From positions 124,001 to 188,000 of the forward strand of contig JAFYOS010000018.1 in the NCBI GenBank assembly GCA_017560125.1: a DNA stretch of 64,000 nucleotides, given 5' to 3'. The first letter of the stretch is position 1, and each line of letters opens with the position of its first letter. Positions 57,032-64,000 of this stretch are shown one piece after another. Below the pieces are notes generated by a model, which saw only the letters and a list, made by a program, of their open reading frames with translations, did not search any database and had not been told where the DNA came from. The stretch comes from Bacteroidaceae bacterium (lineage in GTDB: Bacteria > Bacteroidota > Bacteroidia > Bacteroidales > Bacteroidaceae). A program made the position numbers and the translations under genes.

Positions 57032-57039
57032 CAAAGATA
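57032..57039 (-). promoter_or_regulatory. -7 element of metG and the glycan genes
   Basis: The minus strand reads TATCTTTG, with a leader of about 78 nt. No other TAnnTTTG with context was noticed between metG and the flippase, so this is the likely promoter for the run. Confidence 0.55.
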
Positions 57040-57082
57040 GCACTATTTAATGTAAAATAGAGCGACGAAAGGAAAAAATAGC

Positions 57083-57090
57083 TATCTTCG
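57083..57090 (+). promoter_or_regulatory. -7-like element of dapB
   Basis: TATCTTCG (variant of TAnnTTTG) lies 21 bp before the ATG, within the decamer CTATCTTCGC that also precedes lptB. Confidence 0.45.
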
Positions 57091-57111
57091 CGTCGTATAA
57101 AAAATAAAATT

Positions 57112-57867
57112 ATGAAAATAGCACTTATAGGATATGGCAAGATGGGCAAGGAAATAGAGCGCATCGCCATTGAGAGAGGACACGAGATAGTATCTAAAAT
57201 AGACATCGACAACAGCGCCGACATCGAGGGCGAGGCATTTGCTTCGGCCGATGTTGCCATTGAATTCACAGCCCCTTCGGTGGCTTATGACAACTGCCGT
57301 CGTGCCATGGCGGCCGGTGTGAAGGTGGTGAGCGGCAGCACAGGATGGATGCAGGCTCACGGCGAGGAGATGAAGCAGTTGTGCGAGAACGAGGGCAAGA
57401 CTCTCTTCTGGTCAAGTAATTTCAGCCTTGGCGTTGCGGTCTTCTCGGCAGTGAACCGCTATCTTGCAAAAATCATGAACCGTTACCCCGGTTACTCGGT
57501 TGAAATGACCGAAACACACCATATTCACAAGCTCGATGCTCCCAGCGGCACTGCAATCACACTTGCCGAGGGCATCATCGCCGAGCTCGACAGAAAGAGC
57601 GAGTGGGCCATGGGCGACCTTGTAAACCCCGACGGCAGCACCACCAAGGGTGCCGAGACTGCCGACAACCAGCTGAAGATTAACGCAATACGTCGCGATG
57701 AGGTTCCCGGTATTCACACCATACGCTACGATTCCGAGGCCGACTCCATTACCATCACTCACGACGCGAAGAACCGCAGCGGATTTGCGCTCGGCGCAGT
57801 GCTCGCTGCCGAATTTGTGAAGGACAACAGCGGTTTCCTGGGCATGAAGGATCTCTTCAATTTCTAA
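57112..57867 (+). CDS. dapB: 4-hydroxy-tetrahydrodipicolinate reductase
   Basis: DapB acts in lysine and diaminopimelate synthesis. The 251-residue protein has the dinucleotide-binding start IALIGYGKMGKE, EFTAPS and the catalytic ETHHIHKLDAPSGTA with His136-His137 and Lys140. The length matches the short DapB of Bacteroidota. lepB follows after 42 bp, then wbqC, all in the same direction. Confidence 0.97.
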   Translation: MKIALIGYGKMGKEIERIAIERGHEIVSKIDIDNSADIEGEAFASADVAIEFTAPSVAYDNCRRAMAAGVKVVSGSTGWMQAHGEEMKQLCENEGKTLFWSSNFSLGVAVFSAVNRYLAKIMNRYPGYSVEMTETHHIHKLDAPSGTAITLAEGIIAELDRKSEWAMGDLVNPDGSTTKGAETADNQLKINAIRRDEVPGIHTIRYDSEADSITITHDAKNRSGFALGAVLAAEFVKDNSGFLGMKDLFNF

Positions 57868-57909
57868 ACCTTACTACGCAAAAAATCATTTACAAGAAAA
57901 TTATAGCAG

Positions 57910-59334
57910 ATGAGAAAGCCTGAAAAAAAGGATTGGATAAAATTGTCGGTGGCACTGGCGCTCTACTTTATATTCCTCATTTGGGTGAAAAGCTGGCTAG
58001 GCTTACTTGCCGTGCCTTTCATTGTGGATAATTACATCACAAAATTCATACCGTGGGGATGGTGGAAGAAATCGGAAAATGCCATGCTTCGCCAGGTAAT
58101 GAGCTGGGTGGATGCCATTGTATTCGCACTTGTTGCCGTCTATTTCGTCAACCTCTACTTTTTTCAGAACTATGTCATCCCCTCGTCGTCGCTCGAGAAA
58201 TCGTTGCTCGTGGGCGACTATCTCTTTGTGAGCAAAATGAGCTACGGCCCTCGCAAGCCGCAGACCCCGCTCAGCATGCCTCTCACACAGCACACCATGC
58301 CCGTAACAGGCTCGAAGAGCTACCTCGATTGCATTCAGTGGCCCTATGAGCGTGTGGCCGGACTGGGCGAGATAGAGCTCAACGACATCGTTGTGTTCAA
58401 CTACCCTGCGGGCGACACCGTGGTCAGCAATCCACAATATATCGACTACTATGCCGAGTGCTACATGATAGGCGAGAGCCGCTATCCCAATCGTCCTGTG
58501 ATGGATAGCCTGAGCCCCGAGCGCCGTCGCGCGGTGTACGACCTCTACTATGCTGCCGGAAAAGAGTATATAGAGAAGCATCCGCAGGAATTCGGCGAGA
58601 TAATGTGGCGTCCCGTCGATCGTCGCGAGAACTACGTGAAACGTTGCGTGGGTATGCCCGGCGATATGTTCCAGATAAAGGACAAGCAGATATATTTGAA
58701 CGGCGTGGCTCAGCCGCAGCCTCAGAACGTGCAGTTCAACTATTGGGTGAAGTTCAAAAAGCCGATGCCCGAGCATCTGCGTCGCGAGCTTGGAATAAGC
58801 TACGAGGATTTGGGCCGTCGCTACAACGATGGCACCACCTTGCTGCCCCTTACACCCGACAGCTACGAGAAACTGAAAAAATATACCGAGCTTGCCGAGT
58901 TCATTGAGCCGTTCGACAATAATATGACACAATCTATCTACCCCTTGAACGGTTACACCGGCTGGACTGCCGACAACTATGGCCCCGTGTGGATTCCCAA
59001 GAAGGGCGAGAGCATTGAGCTCACGCTCGACAACCTGCCTGTCTATGAGCGCCCCATCGCTGTTTACGAGGGCAATAAATTGGAGGTGAAGGATGGTAAG
59101 ATTTTCATCAACGGCGAGGAGAGCAACAGCTACACATTCGGCATGGATTACTATTGGATGATGGGCGACAATCGACACAACAGCGCCGACTCGCGCTATT
59201 GGGGTTTTGTGCCCGAGGATCACATCGTAGGCAAGCCCCTCTTCGTGTGGCTTTCGCTTGATAAAGACCGTGGCTGGTTCGATGGCAAAATACGTTGGAA
59301 CCGTCTGTTCCGTTGTGTCGATAGCTATAAATAA
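57910..59334 (+). CDS. lepB: signal peptidase I
   Basis: LepB removes signal peptides of exported proteins at the inner membrane. The 474-residue protein has two N-terminal membrane spans (about 12-38 and 66-88), box B PSSSLEKSL with catalytic Ser94, box D YVKRCVGMPGD with general base Lys244, and box E MGDNRHNSADSRYWG near the C-terminus. A long insertion between boxes D and E (about 255-400) makes it larger than E. coli LepB, as is normal in Bacteroidales. wbqC starts 10 bp later. Confidence 0.96.
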   Translation: MRKPEKKDWIKLSVALALYFIFLIWVKSWLGLLAVPFIVDNYITKFIPWGWWKKSENAMLRQVMSWVDAIVFALVAVYFVNLYFFQNYVIPSSSLEKSLLVGDYLFVSKMSYGPRKPQTPLSMPLTQHTMPVTGSKSYLDCIQWPYERVAGLGEIELNDIVVFNYPAGDTVVSNPQYIDYYAECYMIGESRYPNRPVMDSLSPERRRAVYDLYYAAGKEYIEKHPQEFGEIMWRPVDRRENYVKRCVGMPGDMFQIKDKQIYLNGVAQPQPQNVQFNYWVKFKKPMPEHLRRELGISYEDLGRRYNDGTTLLPLTPDSYEKLKKYTELAEFIEPFDNNMTQSIYPLNGYTGWTADNYGPVWIPKKGESIELTLDNLPVYERPIAVYEGNKLEVKDGKIFINGEESNSYTFGMDYYWMMGDNRHNSADSRYWGFVPEDHIVGKPLFVWLSLDKDRGWFDGKIRWNRLFRCVDSYK

Positions 59335-59344
59335 CCCGCGCCAC

Positions 59345-59962
59345 ATGGATGTAATAGCTTATCCTCTCTATTTGGCGCCCGTTGCTCAATATGTGCGGCT
59401 TTACTCGGCCGGCCGTATGCTGTTGGATGTCGATTCGCCCTATGTGAAGCAGACATATAGAAACCGTGCGGTGATTGCGGCCGAAAATGGGGCATTGGCA
59501 CTCACCGTCCCCGTTGTGCACAATGGCGTGCAGCCTATGCGCGATGTCAGGATAAGCGACCATGGCAATTGGCGTCGCATGCATTGGAATGCCATTGCAA
59601 GCGCATACAAGAAAAGCCCTTTCTTCGATTATTATGCCGACGATTTTCGTCCCTTTTACGAAAACAAGATAGAATTCCTTGTCGATTTCAATATGCAGCT
59701 GCATGCGACGGTGTGCGAGCTGTTGGGGCTCGATGTTCCTGTTGTGGAGCTGTCGGGTGACAATGGTGCCATGGCCGAGGATATACGTTCTTTGGCACAG
59801 CCTGTCGATGATTGCGCTTCGTGCTGTTTGCCCTATTATCAGGTATTCGAGCGTCGCAACGGCTTCCTGCCGAATATGAGCATCGCCGACCTGCTGTTCA
59901 ATATGGGCCCCGAGGGGTTGATAGTGCTTAGGGATTCCGTGGCGGGTAACGCTGTTCGATAA
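59345..59962 (+). CDS. WbqC-family protein
   Basis: The 205-residue protein begins MDVIAYPLYLAPVAQY and contains the YVKQTYRNRAVIAAENG and WRRMHWNAIASAYKKSPFFDYY segments characteristic of the WbqC family. Members occur in O-antigen and modified-sugar loci and are thought to act on activated or amino sugars, but their reaction is not well established. A longer frame back to 59258 lies inside lepB and is not used. It is the last gene before a strong terminator. Confidence 0.85.
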   Translation: MDVIAYPLYLAPVAQYVRLYSAGRMLLDVDSPYVKQTYRNRAVIAAENGALALTVPVVHNGVQPMRDVRISDHGNWRRMHWNAIASAYKKSPFFDYYADDFRPFYENKIEFLVDFNMQLHATVCELLGLDVPVVELSGDNGAMAEDIRSLAQPVDDCASCCLPYYQVFERRNGFLPNMSIADLLFNMGPEGLIVLRDSVAGNAVR

Positions 59963-59985
59963 CAGATATCTCATTTACCAATATA

Positions 59986-60021
59986 CAAAAAGGGTGTGTC
60001 ATCGGTGACACACCCTTTTTG
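59986..60021. terminator. bidirectional terminator between wbqC and the DUF4965 gene
   Basis: CAAAAAGGGTGTGTCA and TGACACACCCTTTTTG form a 16-bp stem with a TCGG tetraloop, and the A/T tracts serve both convergent genes. Confidence 0.92.
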
Positions 60022-60063
60022 TGGTTTTTATGGCGAGGCTCGGCCGAAACCGAGTCGCGGATA

Positions 60064-62574
60064 TTATTTGCCTAAGAGCTCAGCCTCGAGCATCTTCATG
60101 AAGTAACCACCTACAACCGAACGGGCTCTGAAGCCTACCCAGCCGCCGGTAGTGGTCTCGTGCCAGTCCGAAATGGGCATGCGGCTATCGGTTTCGTTGG
60201 CATAGTTATAGACGGGCTCCATCAGAGCGGTGAAGTCCTCGGCGTTGCCGGTGAGGCATGCCGACCACATAATCCAATCCGATTTTGTGTAGGTCTTGCG
60301 GCTGTCGAGTGGCAGACCATATTTCTCCTGCTTGGTCTTGTAGTAGGCCATTTCGTCGGCTGCTACAGAGGGATCGAATACGTTGAGGCCCAGCAGGCGG
60401 TCCCATACAAGGTTGTATTTCTGGCTCCATGTGCCGGCCTTATCGAATGTGAGCTTGTAGTGGTCGCCATCCTTGTCCATCTCCTGCCATTTGGTTGCCA
60501 TCTCCTTGGCTGCTGAAATATATTTGTCGGCTGTAGCATTGTCGTCGAGCATGGCTGCCAGTTTACCGTAGCTTGCAATACCAAGGATTGCCTTGATAGA
60601 GAGGTTGGCGTTGTGGGCGAAGTGGCCGGCGAAGTCGTCGGTACATAGCTGGTTTTCGGGGTCAAGTCCGTTTTCTATCAGGTAGTTGGCCCAAGTGGTG
60701 AGCACCTCCCAATGCTTTTTAGCGTAGTCGGCGTTGCCCTCGCGTGCGGCGATGGCTGCTGTGAGGATGAGCATGTTACCACACTCCTCGATGGGCATGT
60801 CGTCGCCATAGGTCTGTCCGTTACCGATGGGGTATGTACCGATGTCGTGTGCTGCAAAGGGCTTTGTCCATTGGCCGCTCTCGCTGTAATAGAAAATGTG
60901 GTTCAGAAGACCTTTGGCCAGCTCGGGGTTATATATAAGGAATAGGGGTGCCGAGGGGTATGTAACATCGACGGTTCCTATTGAGCCGTTGCTGAAGTTC
61001 TCTTTCGATAGGAATACGAGGTCGCCCTGCTTGTCGGTAATCAGCTTGTGCGCGGCAATGGCCTGGCGGTAGGCAAGGGCGCAAAGCTCGGCGTATTTCT
61101 TGCCTCCGGCTGCTGTAGCGTCGGCCATCATCTGCTTGTCGAAGGCGCGGCAACGCTTCATTACATCCTGGTAATTGGCTGCTGCGTTCTGCAATGCCTG
61201 CAACATGGTTACGCGGCCATCGTGCTTCCAGTAGGCCATGCGGTTCTCTTTGAAATACTGTATAGCATAGAGGTCGTCGTAACCCACGAGCATGTAGCCC
61301 TCTTTGCTGTCGCTGACCTTGCCAAGGTCCTCGGAGAAGGCGAGCACGCAACGGCTGTTGTCGATGCCTTTCTGCTGGGGGCCGGCTACGGCTGCGGTGC
61401 CTTCGGCAGCGAATTTCTGCTTCATGGGGCTGTATTCACCCGAGCCAATCACTACGTTCTCTTTTTTGGGCGATGCAAGGAAGAAGTAACCCCAGTCGAT
61501 GCGTACATCGTCGCCTCGTCTTTTCAATACGGGCTGTTCAACAGTGCCGGCAGTTGCGTAGAGCATGGGGCACTCCTCGAGAGAAACGGCACATGAAACC
61601 TGCTGTCCCAGGGTGTTTATTGCCCATTCGGGGGTAGCGTCCATGTATATCTGCACGTCGTGTGCATTGCCATCGGTGGGTGTTACACGGTACGATACAT
61701 AGCTTACGGGTGCTGTCATCAGGTCCAGATCGTCCATCAGCAACGGCGATGTGAAGACAACCTCCAGATTTACGGGGCCGCACTCGAATGTGTAGAGAGT
61801 ACGTGTGGGCAACAGGTTAACAGATGTCTGCACAGCAGCCTCTGTGAATACCTGCTCGTTGTTCTTCTCGTAAAGACCGAAATCGACAAGCGCGCCGCCA
61901 TATGTATTGTGGCAATGTACGGCAATGACGTTCTTGCCGGGCTTCAACAGGGCTTTTGTCGCCTTGTCGAATGTAAGGGGCACGTTGTTTCTCCATACGA
62001 AGCCGGTTGATACCAACTGCTTGCCGTTAAGGTAGAGCTCGAAGACATCGTCGTGTGAATATTCGAGGCCAACGATGCCTTTTATCTGGTCTTCGGTGAG
62101 CTCAATCTCGCGACGCACCCATATATCATTGCTGTTCCAGGGGGTGGCGATGGCAGCCTGGTCGCGTGTACCGAAGGCGCCTTTACCCTTGTTCCATGCA
62201 GCGTCGTTGTAGTCACATGCAGTCCAGTCGCCTTTGGGCTCCTGTTCGGTGTATCGCGCCTCCCAGCGTTTGGTGGTTGCGGGGGGAATCACGAAATTGA
62301 GTGGAGCGTTTTCAACGCCCATGAAACGGTAGATTTTGCCATCGACCTTCAGTGCGCCCACCATGGGGTGATCCTTGCCCGTCCAATGGCGAACCGGCGT
62401 TTCATTCAACTTGTCACTGAACGACCATGCGCTTGTAAACGGATCGATAGTAACCAATGGGTATGCCGGCGCACGCAGTTCGTTCACGTTGTCGGCAACA
62501 AAGACATCGGACTGTCCGCCGCAGGCCGAGAAGAGGGCTGCGAGCAGCAGTGCAAACAAAGAACTCTTTTTCAT
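60064..62574 (-). CDS. large lipoprotein of the DUF4964-DUF5127-DUF4965-DUF1793 (glutaminase A-like) family
   Basis: The 836-residue protein has a lipoprotein signal (LFSAC, lipidated Cys18). An N-terminal DUF4964-like part (about 24-80) is followed by a jelly-roll insert (about 100-235, GIVGLEYSHDDVFELYLNG) resembling a galactose-binding domain. Then come DUF5127 (about 245-490), DUF4965 (about 490-660) and DUF1793 (about 660-830), an (alpha/alpha)6-like barrel, with DIGTYPIGNGQTYG as a landmark. Fungal relatives are called glutaminase A, but the Bacteroidota members look like carbohydrate-active enzymes and their substrate is unknown. The ATG at 62574 matches the signal peptide; an 18-residue extension does not. 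Confidence 0.88.
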   Translation of the reverse strand: MKKSSLFALLLAALFSACGGQSDVFVADNVNELRAPAYPLVTIDPFTSAWSFSDKLNETPVRHWTGKDHPMVGALKVDGKIYRFMGVENAPLNFVIPPATTKRWEARYTEQEPKGDWTACDYNDAAWNKGKGAFGTRDQAAIATPWNSNDIWVRREIELTEDQIKGIVGLEYSHDDVFELYLNGKQLVSTGFVWRNNVPLTFDKATKALLKPGKNVIAVHCHNTYGGALVDFGLYEKNNEQVFTEAAVQTSVNLLPTRTLYTFECGPVNLEVVFTSPLLMDDLDLMTAPVSYVSYRVTPTDGNAHDVQIYMDATPEWAINTLGQQVSCAVSLEECPMLYATAGTVEQPVLKRRGDDVRIDWGYFFLASPKKENVVIGSGEYSPMKQKFAAEGTAAVAGPQQKGIDNSRCVLAFSEDLGKVSDSKEGYMLVGYDDLYAIQYFKENRMAYWKHDGRVTMLQALQNAAANYQDVMKRCRAFDKQMMADATAAGGKKYAELCALAYRQAIAAHKLITDKQGDLVFLSKENFSNGSIGTVDVTYPSAPLFLIYNPELAKGLLNHIFYYSESGQWTKPFAAHDIGTYPIGNGQTYGDDMPIEECGNMLILTAAIAAREGNADYAKKHWEVLTTWANYLIENGLDPENQLCTDDFAGHFAHNANLSIKAILGIASYGKLAAMLDDNATADKYISAAKEMATKWQEMDKDGDHYKLTFDKAGTWSQKYNLVWDRLLGLNVFDPSVAADEMAYYKTKQEKYGLPLDSRKTYTKSDWIMWSACLTGNAEDFTALMEPVYNYANETDSRMPISDWHETTTGGWVGFRARSVVGGYFMKMLEAELLGK

Positions 62575-62602
62575 ATTGTAACTGTTTATCTGTTTTATGT
62601 TA

Positions 62603-62610
62603 CAAAAGTA
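62603..62610 (-). promoter_or_regulatory. -7 element of the DUF4965 gene
   Basis: The minus strand reads TACTTTTG, with a leader of about 28 nt. A -33 TTTG is not found at 19-21 bp. Confidence 0.5.
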
Positions 62611-62782
62611 GTCTATTTTCAAAAACAAGCCACATAAAAGAGCAAATTTGTTGTTCTTGTGAAAAATATGATAAAAATAGTGAAACCGACAACCTTCCGG
62701 GCTACGTGGCTGTTCTTAGTGCGAGTGGCTGGTTCGGCACCATGAGAACCGCCGCTGATGTTTAACGTTAGAAATATTTCCT
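62611..62782. other. unexplained intergenic stretch with short repeats
   Basis: After an AT-rich part to about 62690, the sequence becomes GC-richer (62690-62760). GTGGCTG occurs twice (62706 and 62725), and GGTTC (62731) can pair with GAACC (62746). A 25-codon open frame (62668-62745) encodes a mainly hydrophobic peptide but has no supporting signal. No promoter or known RNA family was recognised. Confidence 0.4.
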
Positions 62783-62896
62783 ATGGGTACAAAATGTGAA
62801 AAAAAGCATGAAGAGGTAAAGGGCACAAAGACAGAGCCCCACACAAAAGAGTGTAAACCTTCGGGCTCGTGCAAAAGCAGCGAGAAAAAACAGTGA
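62783..62896 (+). CDS. 37-residue Lys/Cys-rich micro-ORF, unknown
   Basis: ATG to TGA encodes 37 residues, with about a third Lys and three Cys. Cysteines and histidines are arranged as Cys5-x3-His9 and His20-x3-Cys24-x5-Cys30, a layout that could bind a metal such as zinc. No signal peptide or membrane segment is present. It lies 27 bp before a small lipoprotein gene in the same direction. I do not recognise a family, and a chance ORF cannot be excluded. Confidence 0.4.
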   Translation: MGTKCEKKHEEVKGTKTEPHTKECKPSGSCKSSEKKQ

Positions 62897-62923
62897 CGAT
62901 GTTTTTAGGCTTCAATGCGAGCT

Positions 62924-63127
62924 ATGAAAAAAATATTGTTGGTACCATTGGCGTTTTTAGTAGCCTTTCTCTCTGTGGTGGGATGTGGCAAGGGCGAGCG
63001 CTCTCGTTCGGGGTGCAAGGTCGAAGGTGTCGGCAAAAAAACAAAACAGGTTGCCGATAGCGCAGTCCTCAACAGCGGCAAGGCCATGGAAGAGGCCGAT
63101 GTAAATGTAGAACAGACAGTCGAGTGA
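62924..63127 (+). CDS. small lipoprotein of unknown function
   Basis: The 67-residue protein has a clear lipoprotein signal (MKKILLVPLAF... with SVVGC, lipidated Cys21), leaving a mature peptide of 47 charged residues with one more Cys (Cys31). It resembles entericidin-like small lipoproteins only in size. An ATG three codons upstream (62915) is possible, but MKK is the usual start. It is followed by a good terminator. Confidence 0.7.
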   Translation: MKKILLVPLAFLVAFLSVVGCGKGERSRSGCKVEGVGKKTKQVADSAVLNSGKAMEEADVNVEQTVE

Positions 63128-63152
63128 CGCGGTTCTCTTAAATTAAATAGAT

Positions 63153-63189
63153 AAGGAGTGGTAAAAAAAATGTTACTGCTCCTTTTTTT
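63153..63189 (+). terminator. intrinsic terminator after the small lipoprotein
   Basis: A 12-bp stem with two G-U pairs (63153-63164 with 63173-63184) runs into TTTTT. It shows that the small genes upstream form a transcribed unit separate from GH97. Confidence 0.8.
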
Positions 63190-63202
63190 CATTTAAAAAA
63201 AC

Positions 63203-63210
63203 TATCTTTG
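63203..63210 (+). promoter_or_regulatory. -7 element of the GH97 gene
   Basis: TATCTTTG, with a leader of about 57 nt to the ATG at 63267. Confidence 0.55.
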
Positions 63211-63266
63211 AAAATTGATATGTTACGGTTATAAAAAACACGACGAAAAACATTACAAAATATACT

Positions 63267-64000
63267 ATGAAGAAAAGAACATTATCCCTGATGCTCATGC
63301 TGATAAGCCTGTTCGCGCTGTCGGCAAAGAGCGCAACCAACGACTACAAAGTAAGCAGCCCCGACGGCAACCTCACAATGACCATCACCGTAGGTGACAA
63401 GGTTACATACACGGTGACAGCCGGCGAGCAGTTGCTCGTTGCTCCCTCGGCAATAGCACTGGTGCTCGAGGATGGCACAACGCTTGGCGAAAAACCTCGC
63501 GTGTCGAGCTCGCGCAAGGGTAGCAAAAGCGAGGTGATAAACTCGCCTTTCTATCGCCAGAGCAGCTTCGAGAGCAGCTACAACAGCCTCACCCTTAAAA
63601 TGAAGGGCAATTGGGGTATCGAGGCTCGCGCCTTTAACGATGGTGTGGCCTATCGCCTGTTCACCACGCTGAAAAAGAATATCAACATCAAGAACGAGGT
63701 AGTTGAATTCAATTTCGACAAGGACTACAATCTGACCATCCCCTTCAGCGACCTCTTCAGCGACAAGTACATTGCCAGCTTCGAGAAACAGTACGACTAC
63801 GAACCCGTTTCCAATTTCAAGAACCACGGTGGTCGCCTCAGCTACATGCCCATTATGGTGCACTACGACAATGGTGCCAAGGTGGTGCTCCTCGAATCGG
63901 ATGTAGAGAACTACCCTGGCATGTTCATCAACTGCAATAACGAGCAGTTGGGCCTCGTAGGCGAGTTTCCTCCCTTCCCCCTGAAGCACAAGGATACATC
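63267..64000 (+). CDS. glycoside hydrolase family 97 protein, 5' part
   Basis: The gene runs off the window after 244 codons. A signal peptide (1-21, ...LSAKSA) is followed by the GH97 N-terminal beta-sandwich: SPDGNLTMTITVGDKVTYTV (31-50 approx.), GVAYRLFTTL and NYPGMFINC are typical of SusB-like enzymes. The family hydrolyses alpha-glucosides (inverting) or alpha-galactosides (retaining), and the deciding catalytic residues lie beyond the window. It is a separate unit from the small lipoprotein, and the DUF4965 lipoprotein gene lies divergently upstream of that. Confidence 0.9.
   Translation, partial: MKKRTLSLMLMLISLFALSAKSATNDYKVSSPDGNLTMTITVGDKVTYTVTAGEQLLVAPSAIALVLEDGTTLGEKPRVSSSRKGSKSEVINSPFYRQSSFESSYNSLTLKMKGNWGIEARAFNDGVAYRLFTTLKKNINIKNEVVEFNFDKDYNLTIPFSDLFSDKYIASFEKQYDYEPVSNFKNHGGRLSYMPIMVHYDNGAKVVLLESDVENYPGMFINCNNEQLGLVGEFPPFPLKHKDT

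Noticed and set aside
56954-57043. 30-residue extension of metG
   Set aside because: The promoter -7 element lies inside it; the protein begins normally at [10 protein letters not shown].
58003-59346. 447-codon open frame antisense to lepB
   Set aside because: The sense frame has all signal peptidase I boxes; the antisense product has no domain, and the openness follows from codon bias.

Overview
The window reads as a chromosomal segment of a Bacteroidales bacterium (phylum Bacteroidota). Signs are the -7 element TAnnTTTG upstream of most transcription units, the near absence of Shine-Dalgarno sites, a TonB-dependent receptor, a GH97 enzyme, a DUF4965-type lipoprotein, BspA-like leucine-rich repeats, and Bacteroidota versions of SurA/OstA, MutL, MetG and LepB. 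The family within the order cannot be fixed from the sequence alone. Gene density is high, both ends cut a gene, and no phage, insertion sequence, CRISPR array or rRNA is visible.

Layout. 1-2.3 kb: 3' part of a TonB-dependent receptor and a secreted SGNH esterase. 2.4-5.8 kb (minus): a secreted M60-like metallopeptidase between two copies of a BspA-type repeat module. 6.1-13.3 kb: tig-clpP-clpX, then recQ-guaB. 13.3-21 kb: an envelope-biogenesis block (parvulin-domain protein, SurA-like lipoprotein, SurA, OstA-like protein, small membrane protein) ending in mutL. 21.2-22.4 kb: an abundant OmpA-family protein. 22.7-29.5 kb: trpS (minus), two identical tRNA-Val genes, purB, a pseudouridine synthase with a long disordered head, asnS and manC. 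29.5-36.7 kb: nadK (minus) divergent from pdxJ-exbB-exbD-tonB-like, then a DJ-1 family gene, ispD and recG. 36.9-42.4 kb: ndk, an M23/LysM peptidase, pflB-pflA and lptB.

42.5-57 kb is almost all minus strand. metG leads a tightly coupled surface-glycan operon (flippase, two GT-B transferases, a YfhO-like membrane protein, a GT2 transferase) followed by an aminopeptidase P. A second group holds an ArnT/PMT-like transferase, ftcD and tilS. 57.1-60 kb (plus): dapB-lepB-wbqC. 60-62.6 kb (minus): a large DUF4965/DUF1793 lipoprotein. The window ends with two tiny uncharacterised ORFs and the 5' part of a GH97 glycosidase.

Common themes are outer-membrane and surface construction (SurA-like chaperones, OstA-like protein, LptB, OmpA, Ton complex, signal peptidase I, glycan operon, ManC) and protein quality control (trigger factor, ClpXP). 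There is no clear-cut new defence or mobile system. The least explained items are the duplicated-module M60 protein, the envelope block with its 98-residue membrane protein, two perfect intergenic palindromes without U-tracts, and the micro-ORF/small-lipoprotein pair near 62.8-63.1 kb.
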